From: Deltaproteobacteria bacterium
GTDB taxonomy: Bacteria > Desulfobacterota > DSM-4660 > Desulfatiglandales > Desulfatiglandaceae
Direction: 5' to 3'
NCBI GenBank assembly: GCA_021159525.1
Contig: JAGHEC010000298.1
Location: forward strand, 1-5,486
Length of the DNA: 5,486 nucleotides
Numbering within the stretch: the stretch's first letter is position 1; each line of letters opens with the position of its first letter. The notes under the pieces are model-generated. The model was not told the DNA's origin. It did not search any database and worked only from the letters and a program-made list of their open reading frames with translations. The position numbers were made by a program, and so were the translations under genes. Positions 1-5,438 of this stretch are shown piece after piece.

Positions 1-98
1 GTCACTGAAGAGACCAGCCCGGAGGCCCGGAGCGGAAGAAAAATCCTCCTGTCCCGGCGGTACGTTCACTGTGCTTCCCCTAAATATTGAGCTGTTAC
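1..98 (+). repeat. Palindromic MITE-like repeat, copy 0 (right half, cut by window edge)
   Basis: This is the right-hand part of the repeat family seen complete at 3141-3262. It has the right hairpin arm (AGAAAAATCCTCCTGTCCC, 37-55), the conserved inner block CCCGGCGGTACGTTCACTG (53-71) and the right terminal inverted repeat TATTGAGCTGTTAC (85-98). The left half lies outside the window. The first bases (1-36) do not match the short loop of the 3141-3262 copy, so this copy probably has a longer interior. The right end abuts the next copy with no spacer. No coding potential is seen. Confidence 0.75.
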
Positions 99-247
99 TA
101 ATAGCTCAATAAACAGGGCAGAAGAATTTTTCTGACGCGACTGCCGGCCTCCGGCCCGTAGCGGGCCTGCCCCCCGGAGGGCGGAAGAAAAACCCTCCTC
201 CCCCGGCGCTATGTTCGCTGTTATCCCCGCAATTATTGAGCTGATAC
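98..247 (+). repeat. Palindromic MITE-like repeat, copy 1 (complete, long-loop variant)
   Basis: This is a complete copy of about 150 bp. The left terminus CTAATAGCTCAATAA (98-112) and right terminus TTATTGAGCTGATAC (233-247) are imperfect inverted repeats of each other. Inside are hairpin arms at 115-133 and 186-204 with several mismatches. Compared with the copy at 3141-3262, the loop carries about 30 extra GC-rich bases (about 146-175) that can form their own stem (GGCCCG/CGGGCC around 153-166). The right inner block CGGCGCTATGTTCGCTGTTATCCCC is conserved in pattern with the other copies. The element lies just upstream of the aminotransferase gene and abuts copy 0. No protein is encoded. 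Confidence 0.8.
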
Positions 248-274
248 GTTGGGTCTTTCAAATTTCGGGGCTTT

Positions 275-311
275 CGTTCAGACACTAATTATTAATCTGA
301 TACACAGAGAA
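275..311 (+). repeat. Decayed right end of the same repeat, in the aminotransferase 5' region
   Basis: Positions 288-311 match 3247-3270, the right end of the copy at 3141-3262 plus 8 flanking bases, at 21 of 24 positions (ATTATT, then CTGATAC, then CAGAGAA). An upstream CGTTCA (275-280) also matches the CGTTCA of the intact copies if about 8 bases have been deleted. I read this as a degenerate remnant of one more right end. The likely ribosome binding site of the aminotransferase (GAGAGG, 316-321) follows directly. The match is short, so this is tentative. Confidence 0.4.
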
Positions 312-326
312 CAACGAGAGGTGTGC

Positions 327-1505
327 ATGTCTGTTTCCAAAAAAATCCGCGAGGCCATTGAACAATCTTCCTGGATCAGAAAAATGTTTGAGGAAGGGGC
401 CAGAAGAAAGGCCCGGTACGGGCCTGACAAGGTCTTTGACTTCAGCCTGGGAAACCCCAATCTGGAACCGCCGGTCAGGGTAAGGGAGGTCTTGCAGGAG
501 TTGGCGGGGGACACCACGCCGGGACGCCATGCCTATATGGCCAATGCCGGCCTATTAGAGACGCGACAGGCAGTTGCAGACTATCTCAATACGTTCAACA
601 GGCCCCGATTTTCCCCTGATGAGATCATCATGACCGTGGGGGCCGGGGGCGCGCTCAACGTGGTCCTGAAAACAATCCTCAATCCCGGCGACGAGGTGGT
701 AATCCCCAGGCCATATTTTGTGGAATATGATTATTATCTTGACAATCATCAGGGCATACCCAGGCTTGTGGACACCCATCCCGATTTTTCACTTAATCTG
801 GGCGCCCTGGAACGGACCATTACCGAGAAGACGCGGGCTGTTCTGATCAATTCCCCCAACAACCCGACCGGGAAGGTCTACCGGGAAGCAGAGCTGAGGG
901 AGCTGGCCCGGCTTCTAACCCATTACGGAGACAAGTTCGGTCAGCCCATTTATCTCATCTCGGATGAACCCTATCGGAAGATCGTCTATGACGGCATTGA
1001 GACGCCCAGCGTCTTTGACGTGTATCCGGAAACCTTTGTGGTAACTTCCTTCTCAAAAGACCTCTCCCTCCCGGGCGAGCGGATCGGCTATGCCGCGGCC
1101 CACCCGGAAATCTCCGACAAGGCCATTACGCTGGCCGGCATGGTCCTTTGCAACCGCGTCCTGGGCTACGTAAACGCCCCTGCCATAATGCAGCGGACCG
1201 TTGCCCGACTCCTGGATGAGAGCGTGGACATTTCCATCTATAAGCGCAAGCGGGACCGATTGTATGGGGCCCTCACATCCGTTGGTTATGAAATCACAAA
1301 GCCCGAAGGGGCCTTCTACCTGTTTCCCAGAGCGCCCATACCGGACGACATCGCCTTTGTAGCCGCTCTCCAGGAAGAGAACATCCTGACCGTTCCGGGA
1401 TCGGGTTTCGGTGGCCCCGGACACTTTCGCATCGCGTACTGCGTCTCGGACGAGGTCATAGAAGGGGCCTTGCCGGGTTTTGAGCGGGCCATCCGGAAAT
1501 ATTGA
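327..1505 (+). CDS. Class I/II PLP-dependent aminotransferase (aspartate aminotransferase fold)
   Basis: A 392-residue fold-type I aminotransferase, normal length for the family; it should move an amino group between an amino acid and a 2-oxo acid in the cytoplasm. Visible motifs: SLGNPNLEPP (40-49) at the N-terminal substrate side, Y130 in the PRPYF segment, the NSPNNPTG cofactor motif (175-182, N179), SDEPY (212-216, Asp213 for the PLP ring nitrogen, Tyr216), the Schiff-base lysine K244 in SFSKDLSLPGERIGY, and a C-terminal FRIAY whose R368 is the likely carboxylate-binding arginine. The ATG at 327 is chosen because GAGAGG (316-321) lies 5 bases upstream and homology-like sequence begins just after it. 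An in-frame start at 249 would add 26 residues encoded by repeat-derived DNA. The ferredoxin gene follows after about 20 bp. The substrate cannot be read from sequence; aspartate, alanine or an aromatic/branched amino acid are all possible. Confidence 0.93.
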   Translation: MSVSKKIREAIEQSSWIRKMFEEGARRKARYGPDKVFDFSLGNPNLEPPVRVREVLQELAGDTTPGRHAYMANAGLLETRQAVADYLNTFNRPRFSPDEIIMTVGAGGALNVVLKTILNPGDEVVIPRPYFVEYDYYLDNHQGIPRLVDTHPDFSLNLGALERTITEKTRAVLINSPNNPTGKVYREAELRELARLLTHYGDKFGQPIYLISDEPYRKIVYDGIETPSVFDVYPETFVVTSFSKDLSLPGERIGYAAAHPEISDKAITLAGMVLCNRVLGYVNAPAIMQRTVARLLDESVDISIYKRKRDRLYGALTSVGYEITKPEGAFYLFPRAPIPDDIAFVAALQEENILTVPGSGFGGPGHFRIAYCVSDEVIEGALPGFERAIRKY

Positions 1506-1526
1506 ACCAGCATGGAGAAAAGCTTC

Positions 1527-1952
1527 ATGTATCGAAAGATGCTGTCCCTCAGGTTTCCCAGAAAAATCGTGGACGAACCCATTGCTGTCAACCTGGTCAA
1601 GAAATTCGATCTTTCCTTCAACATCCTTAAGGCGGTCATCTACCCCAGGAAGGAAGGTCTGATGGTCCTGGAGCTGAGCGGACACCGCAAGAACTTTCAA
1701 AAGGGCGTCCGTTACCTCAAGAGCATCGGCGTCAAGGTTGAGAGCATCGGCGAGGATATTCGGCGTAATGAAAAGAAATGCATCCAGTGCGGGGCATGCA
1801 CTGCAGTATGTCCTACCGGGGCCTTGTACATCAAGCGGCCGGAGATGGAGGTGATCTTCGACAAGGAACGGTGCATCGCATGTGAATGGTGCGTCCCTGC
1901 CTGCCCGGCCCGGGCCATGGAGATCAGCTTCAACAAGGTCCTGCTGGGATAG
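1527..1952 (+). CDS. NIL-domain protein with 2[4Fe-4S] ferredoxin domain
   Basis: A small iron-sulfur protein of 141 residues. Residues 1-78 fit a NIL domain, the small alpha/beta domain also found at the C-terminus of MetN-type methionine transporters (pattern ...EPIAVNLVKKFDLSFNILKA... then VRYLKSIGVKVE). Residues 85-95 (C85, C88, C91, C95-Pro) and 116-126 (C116, C119, C122, C126-Pro) are two complete CxxCxxCxxxCP cluster motifs, so it should carry two [4Fe-4S] clusters and pass electrons. Homologues in methanogens and sulfate reducers are linked to homocysteine formation from aspartate semialdehyde together with a COG1900/DUF39 protein; no such partner is in the window. The ATG at 1527 is preferred because TGGAG (1513-1517) lies 9 bases upstream. 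The ATG at 1512 (146 aa) has no clear ribosome binding site. It is probably cotranscribed with the aminotransferase. Confidence 0.9.
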   Translation: MYRKMLSLRFPRKIVDEPIAVNLVKKFDLSFNILKAVIYPRKEGLMVLELSGHRKNFQKGVRYLKSIGVKVESIGEDIRRNEKKCIQCGACTAVCPTGALYIKRPEMEVIFDKERCIACEWCVPACPARAMEISFNKVLLG

Positions 1953-1963
1953 GGCGGCCCTGC

Positions 1964-3091
1964 CTATATCTTCGGGATATATCCCAATATGGGGATATCC
2001 ACGGCCGTTGTAATATCCTTCTCGTGCCGTATGGGGCTCTTGAAAAAATCAAAGCTGAGCACGATTGCTATCCCAAGACTCATTCCGCCCAGGATCCCGC
2101 CCAGGAGAATCTCATGCTTGACGGTTTTTGACGGGACCCCCGGCGAGGCAGGGGGGTTCAGCAGCTTGATATTTTCTGCAATGCCCGCCTCTTCCATCTG
2201 CAGCTTCAGAAAGATCTTGTCCAGATACTCAAACCTCTCGGCGGCCCCCCTTACCTGTTCGGTAATCCTTTCGAACTCGGATTGAAGCTCCAAGTCTCCC
2301 AAGCCCGTCTCAGGGGTGATGTAGGGAGGTATTTCATAATAATTTCGAAAGTCCCTCATCTGCTTTACCGCCTCGTTCAGGTGCTTGCGGGCCATATCCC
2401 TCTGCTCCAAGGCGAACGCCTTTTCAATCCGGATCGCCTTTCTGTTTTGATCGAGGTTCCTGGCCATCCACACCGAAAGGTAGCTCCTGACAATGATCGG
2501 GGCTACATATTTGTCAGTGGAGGTGGCGGTTATCCAGATCATGGCGTTTTTGGACTTGCTCTTGATGATGACCCTGTTCTGCAGGGCCTTGACCTGACGC
2601 TTTAACGCCTCTCCTGGCGCGGGCAGTGCGAATTGCCGATCCTCTTCCTTATCGGAAGAGAAAAGACCTGTGACCCCCAACCACTTCTTTGCCACCCTCT
2701 TTAATCCGTTCACAATCTGCTCATAGGGATCCAGATTGATCTCAAGCTCCTCTTTGACCTCGTCAGGCAGAATCTTGAGAACCTCTGTGGCCAGTTCAAC
2801 GCTTCTCAGGGACTGGGCTTCGGAAAGGACATAGGTTTCATCGGCTGTTTGCGGGACCATAGGATTGGTCCGGGGACCTGAAGAGATCTTGGATCGCGGT
2901 TCCTGGACCAGGACGCTGGCAATACTGTAGAATTCCGGCTTGATAAATGAACTCAGGCCTGTGGATATAAGGGTCCCGGCAAGAAACAGGCCAATAATCA
3001 GCCATTTTCTCTCTATAATGGGCACAAGGTACTTGTCCCTCAAAAAAGAAAGATCCAACGAGGCCTGCCTGGCTTCTGCTTCTCCATTCAT
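1964..3091 (-). CDS. Wzz/GumC-like polysaccharide co-polymerase (chain-length determinant)
   Basis: A 375-residue inner-membrane protein of the Wzz/FepE/Etk type, which controls length and export of surface polysaccharide. A cytoplasmic N-terminus of about 29 residues is followed by membrane segment 1 (about 30-50), a periplasmic domain with the family-typical beta start (KPEFYSIASVLV, 51-62), and a long helical, charged region likely to form a coiled coil (about 212-310). A Pro-rich stretch NPPASPGVPSK (312-322) leads into membrane segment 2 (about 328-349), and the protein ends in PILGYIPKI (367-375). In fused BY-kinases this LG-x-IP motif leads into the kinase domain; here the protein stops, so the kinase-like partner is separate (3401-4474). 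The likely ribosome binding site is AAAGG, about 8 bases before the ATG. The stop lies 11 bp from the stop of the convergent ferredoxin gene. The family is clear; the polymer is unknown. Confidence 0.88.
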   Translation of the reverse strand: MNGEAEARQASLDLSFLRDKYLVPIIERKWLIIGLFLAGTLISTGLSSFIKPEFYSIASVLVQEPRSKISSGPRTNPMVPQTADETYVLSEAQSLRSVELATEVLKILPDEVKEELEINLDPYEQIVNGLKRVAKKWLGVTGLFSSDKEEDRQFALPAPGEALKRQVKALQNRVIIKSKSKNAMIWITATSTDKYVAPIIVRSYLSVWMARNLDQNRKAIRIEKAFALEQRDMARKHLNEAVKQMRDFRNYYEIPPYITPETGLGDLELQSEFERITEQVRGAAERFEYLDKIFLKLQMEEAGIAENIKLLNPPASPGVPSKTVKHEILLGGILGGMSLGIAIVLSFDFFKSPIRHEKDITTAVDIPILGYIPKI

Positions 3092-3140
3092 TTTACTGGC
3101 CTTTGCCGATTGAAAAACCTTTTAGCAAACTACAGAAAAT

Positions 3141-3262
3141 GTAATCGCTCAATAAATAGGGGCAGGAGGGTTTTTCTGGCGCGACTGCCGGGAGGGCGGA
3201 AGAAAAACCCTCCTGCCCCGGCACTACGTTCACTGTTATCCCACTGATTATTGAGCTGATAC
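3141..3262 (+). repeat. Palindromic MITE-like repeat, copy 2 (complete, best-preserved)
   Basis: A 122-bp element with left terminus GTAATCGCTCAATAA (3141-3155) and right terminus TTATTGAGCTGATAC (3248-3262), which are inverted repeats with two or so mismatches. Inside is a perfect 19-bp inverted repeat, GGGGCAGGAGGGTTTTTCT (3159-3177) against its complement at 3201-3219, enclosing a 23-base loop (3178-3200) that contains GCGCGACTGCCGG. The right arm is followed by the family-specific block GGCACTACGTTCACTGTTATCCC. Terminal inverted repeats, short length, no coding capacity and several scattered copies suggest a non-autonomous element moved by a transposase not present here. Flanking CAGAAAAT (3133-3140) and CAGAGAAT (3264-3271) match at 7 of 8 but are not a clean target duplication. 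Confidence 0.85.
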
Positions 3263-3317
3263 CCAGAGAATCTCCCAACTGTAAGGATTTTTTAGCACTT
3301 TTTATCTCGCTCACTAA

Positions 3318-3337
3318 CCCCGCTGTAAACAGCGGGG
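3318..3337. other. Compact GC-rich stem-loop downstream of the kinase-like gene
   Basis: CCCCGCTG (3318-3325), loop TAAA, CAGCGGGG (3330-3337) form a perfect 8-bp stem with a 4-base loop. It lies 63 bp past the stop of the kinase-like gene on the minus strand. No T-run follows on either strand, so it is not a standard intrinsic terminator; it could stabilise an mRNA 3' end, attenuate transcription into the co-polymerase gene, or be incidental. Confidence 0.4.
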
Positions 3338-3400
3338 ATGCGCTCGCCGACCATTTTCAATCGGAGTCTTCTGTCGACGCACCTCTTGGGACCGCTTGTC

Positions 3401-4474
3401 TTAGAACTGCCGATTGTAAACAATGCCGTCCACATCGCCCCCGCCGTCTCTGATGGTATCCACCGCATTCGCCAACATGGACCGCGTAGTTACTTTGTCC
3501 TGAACGATCAGGACCACCATGTCGCACATCGTGCTCAAATGAACCGGGTCAACGTTATTGATATTGCTGATCAAAACAGGGGAGGTGTCGATAATGATCA
3601 TTTCAAACTCGCTTCGAATATCATGCAGCATCTCTTTGATGAAAGCGCGGTTCAGGAAAAAAGACAGCTCACTGCTCACCTCGCCCGCGGTAATCACCTT
3701 CAGTTCCCCAAGGCCGGTGTCCTTTAGGGCCTCTCGCCAGTTCATCATATCCATGGCGATTTCGTTGAAGCCTCCGGCCAGCGGCAGCCCAAAGGCCTTG
3801 TGGAGAAAAGGGCGTCGCATGTTGAGATCTATAAGAAGAACGGTCATCTTGGTAAAATAGGCCGCATTGAAGCCCAGCACCGAGACCAGAAAGGTATTGC
3901 CGGCGCCATCGTGCGGACTTGTGATCAGGACGGTTTTGTGGTTTTTCGCCTGAAGGTCTTGGAGCACGTTTTCCCTGATTCTGTTGATCTCGGCATATCG
4001 GTATGCCTTGCTCAGCGTACCCCTGAGCCGGGCCCCGGCCCCGGATTCGTCTCCGGAAGTTGGGGGGACGATTCTCTTAGGCCCGACTTCTTGAGCAGGA
4101 GACACCTCGGCATCCTGGTGATCCTCCGGTCGAACGCCAAGGTCCCCCATATCAATCCCGGCAAGGGGATTCATGCGATCAATGTCTTCTTTGCTGGCCC
4201 CTCTCTTGGGCCTTTTTCTCAGGAGGCTGATATCATCCAGATCCATCCCTTTAATCGGACTTATGCTGGAAAGCTCCATGTCCTCGGAGGGTGTCTCCCC
4301 GCCCTCGGGCTCAAGGATGCTGATCCCCTCCATATCGATTCCTTCAAAAGGGTCCACATCAATGGGTTTGGGTATGGACCCGAAGAGATCATCAGCGGTG
4401 ACTTCGGAGCCGCCTTTATTTTCTGGCCTTTTCTTTCTCGACAATTTGTGCGATTTCCTTTGCCAATGCTGCAT
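3401..4474 (-). CDS. CpsD/CapB-type P-loop protein, probable degenerate BY-kinase with long N-terminal extension
   Basis: A 357-residue protein. Residues 1-20 are very basic, 21-150 are acidic and Pro/Gly-rich, probably disordered, and carry three copies of a P-x-x-G-[IM]-D-[ML] motif. About 152-357 is a CpsD/CapB-like ATPase domain: helix KAYRYAEINRIRENV (156-170), Walker A region SPHDGAGNTFLVS (186-198), Walker A' VLLIDLNMRRPFLHKAFG (212-229) and Walker B IIIDTSP (293-299). The family norm at Walker A is GKT/S; here the lysine is Asn193. In A' the DxDxR motif is DxNxR (Asn218). Only Walker B is intact. The C-terminus (GIVYNRQF) has one Tyr and lacks the Tyr cluster of autokinases, so phosphotransfer is doubtful and an adaptor role with the co-polymerase is plausible. 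The start overlaps the ParA gene by 59 bp. The ATG at 4474 has AAGGA only about 2 bases upstream; TTG at 4444 and GTG at 4357 are alternatives. Confidence 0.82.
   Translation of the reverse strand: MQHWQRKSHKLSRKKRPENKGGSEVTADDLFGSIPKPIDVDPFEGIDMEGISILEPEGGETPSEDMELSSISPIKGMDLDDISLLRKRPKRGASKEDIDRMNPLAGIDMGDLGVRPEDHQDAEVSPAQEVGPKRIVPPTSGDESGAGARLRGTLSKAYRYAEINRIRENVLQDLQAKNHKTVLITSPHDGAGNTFLVSVLGFNAAYFTKMTVLLIDLNMRRPFLHKAFGLPLAGGFNEIAMDMMNWREALKDTGLGELKVITAGEVSSELSFFLNRAFIKEMLHDIRSEFEMIIIDTSPVLISNINNVDPVHLSTMCDMVVLIVQDKVTTRSMLANAVDTIRDGGGDVDGIVYNRQF
4133..4354 (-). repeat. Three spaced copies of a 13-residue motif in the kinase-like protein
   Basis: Within the N-terminal extension: DPFEGIDMEGISI (residues 41-53; bases 4316-4354), SPIKGMDLDDISL (72-84; about 4223-4261) and NPLAGIDMGDLGV (102-114; 4133-4171). 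The invariant prolines are at residues 42, 73 and 103, a spacing of 31 and 30. The shared pattern is P-[FIL]-x-G-[IM]-D-[ML]-x-[GD]-[IL]. The linkers differ in sequence, which fits conserved short binding motifs in a disordered tail better than a recent DNA duplication. Confidence 0.75.
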
Positions 4475-5225
4475 AATCCTTGCTGCTGTAATTGGCCGGA
4501 TCGAATTCTAATATGGTCTTCCGTTTCATATGGGCCCGGTCAATGTCCACATTATACCGTATGGTGGTCTTGAATATATGGATCCCTTTGCCGGAAAAAA
4601 AATTGATAATCCTTTCCCGGTTTTTCACATAGACAGTCGCCCGCGCGTCATATTTGGTTAGCAGCACGCCCATGAGCCGCAGCTTTCCGTTTTGGCTCCG
4701 GATATTCTGCAATAACCTCAGAAAAGTTGCAAGACCGTCCAGGGCGAATTGATCCGATGTGGGAATGGGTACCACCGCATAATCCGAAAGCATGAGGGCA
4801 TTGTTGACCATGGCCCCAATATTTGGCGGGGTATCAATCAGGATGAAATCATATTTCGCAAGGCCTGCATCGTGTCTGCTCAGCCTCAAAAATCCCAGAA
4901 TGGCATCCGGGGTATTGGCCGCGGTCCGCTCCCACAACATGCACCGAATCGTGTTCGGGATGATATCCACATTGTCATTGGAGGTCGCACAGGCCATGGA
5001 GGACAGGTTTGCATCCTCCGGCAGCGCCTCAAGGGCCTTCACCAGGGAAAACTCCTCCCTCAATCCGATCTCCTTGAGCAGAATCGAAGTGGAATTGCCC
5101 TGTGGATCGGCATCAATGGTCAGGACGCGATAGCCATCCCTCCCCAGGGCATCCGAGAGATTGATAACCGTGGTCGTCTTTCCCACCCCGCCTTTTTGAT
5201 TTCCAAAGGTGATTATTTCCGGCAT
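4416..5225 (-). CDS. ParA/Soj-family ATPase
   Basis: A 269-residue MinD/ParA-type ATPase, full length for the short ParA group without an N-terminal DNA-binding domain. The deviant Walker A KGGVGKTTT (11-19) has both the signature lysine K11 and the P-loop lysine K16. Walker A' is LTIDADPQGN (35-44) and Walker B FILIDTPP (127-134). PTSDQFALDGL (155-165) and the C-terminal FDPANYSSKDYAALAKEI are also family-typical. It should dimerise on ATP and act as a positioning or regulatory switch. No ParB gene or parS-like site is visible beside it, and its downstream neighbours are polysaccharide genes, so chromosome or plasmid partition is not the obvious role; control or localisation of the polysaccharide machinery is an inference. 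The start at 5225 is supported by GGAG 7 bases upstream. It overlaps the kinase-like gene by 59 bp, suggesting translational coupling. Confidence 0.92.
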   Translation of the reverse strand: MPEIITFGNQKGGVGKTTTVINLSDALGRDGYRVLTIDADPQGNSTSILLKEIGLREEFSLVKALEALPEDANLSSMACATSNDNVDIIPNTIRCMLWERTAANTPDAILGFLRLSRHDAGLAKYDFILIDTPPNIGAMVNNALMLSDYAVVPIPTSDQFALDGLATFLRLLQNIRSQNGKLRLMGVLLTKYDARATVYVKNRERIINFFSGKGIHIFKTTIRYNVDIDRAHMKRKTILEFDPANYSSKDYAALAKEIAQIVEKEKARK

Positions 5226-5382
5226 GCATTATCTCCATTCCCTAATGATGGGCCGATGAATTTGTTCCGGCGATCAAGCATGTTACCTTAAAAAGACAAA
5301 TAAATGCAATGCTTGCATACGCTTTTCAGAAATACTTTTCAAGCCAAAAATTATGCTTTAGATAGATAAAAAGCGTTTGATT
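5226..5382 (-). promoter_or_regulatory. Upstream region of the ParA-led unit, AT-rich, with a small palindrome
   Basis: An AT-rich non-coding stretch likely to hold the promoter of the minus-strand unit. ATGCAA (5304-5309) and TTGCAT (5313-5318) form a 6-bp inverted repeat around TGC. A weak sigma70-like pair on the minus strand, TTGAAA (5342-5337) and TATGCA (5319-5314) with 17-base spacing, would place the palindrome over the -10 region, as expected for an operator. The -10 matches consensus at only three of six bases, so this is a suggestion. The GGAG ribosome binding site sits just before the ParA ATG. Confidence 0.3.
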
Positions 5383-5438
5383 GTAACAGCTCAATAAATA
5401 GGGACAGGAGGGTTTTTCTGACGCGACTGCCGGGAGGG
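5383..5438 (+). repeat. Palindromic MITE-like repeat, copy 3 (left half, interior diverges)
   Basis: The left terminus GTAACAGCTCAATAA (5383-5397) is followed by the left hairpin arm GGGACAGGAGGGTTTTTCT (5401-5419) and GACGCGACTGCCGGGAGGG (5420-5438), almost identical to copy 2. After 5438 the sequence departs from copies 1 and 2. The last 48 bases (5439-5486) hold no recognisable gene, but GTCTCTTCGTGAC (5443-5455) is nearly the reverse complement of the first 14 bases of the window, where copy 0 begins. This suggests that copies 0 and 3 belong to a longer-interior form of the element, cut at both window edges. Confidence 0.75.

Larger units (their letters stand above)
3092..3400. other. 309-bp intergenic region between kinase-like and co-polymerase genes
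   Basis: This gap separates two genes that are normally adjacent partners. It contains one complete palindromic repeat (3141-3262) and a compact stem-loop (3318-3337). The remaining DNA, 3263-3317 and 3338-3400, shows no convincing gene, and I could not pick out a convincing promoter for the co-polymerase gene. The co-polymerase ribosome binding site lies at its right-strand end, just before 3091. Confidence 0.7.

Noticed and set aside
1..247. CRISPR array
   Set aside because: The repeats are long (over 100 bp), of variable length, and palindromic with terminal inverted repeats. There are no short, regular spacers and no cas genes.
249..326. In-frame upstream start of the aminotransferase (26 extra residues)
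   Set aside because: The extra residues come from repeat-derived DNA, have no ribosome binding site, and do not resemble the family. The ATG at 327 has GAGAGG in place.
1512..1526. ATG at 1512 as the start of the NIL-ferredoxin
   Set aside because: There is no purine-rich site upstream, whereas TGGAG at 1513-1517 is correctly placed for the ATG at 1527. It remains possible.
1053..1700. Minus-strand open frame of 215 codons
   Set aside because: It lies antisense to the aminotransferase and ferredoxin genes, both well supported, and its product has no family features.
1953..1963. Bidirectional terminator between the convergent genes
   Set aside because: Only 11 bp separate the stops, and there is no stem of useful length with a T-run.
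1974..1985. Palindrome GGGATATATCCC
   Set aside because: It lies inside the last codons of the co-polymerase gene (GYIP) and is short and AT-centred; nothing suggests a regulatory role.
3133..3271. Target-site duplication around copy 2 (CAGAAAAT and CAGAGAAT)
   Set aside because: It has one mismatch, the right copy starts one base away from the terminus, and CAGAGAA also follows another right end, so it could be part of a preferred site instead of a duplication.
3318..3337. Intrinsic terminator
   Set aside because: The stem is good, but no T-run follows it on either strand, so it is listed only as a stem-loop.
3800..4573. Plus-strand open frame of 257 codons
   Set aside because: It lies opposite the kinase-like and ParA genes, which have clear family motifs; its translation shows no recognisable domain. 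It is a frame shadow.
4749..5291. Plus-strand open frame of 180 codons
   Set aside because: It lies antisense to the ParA gene, which is unambiguous; no domain is seen.
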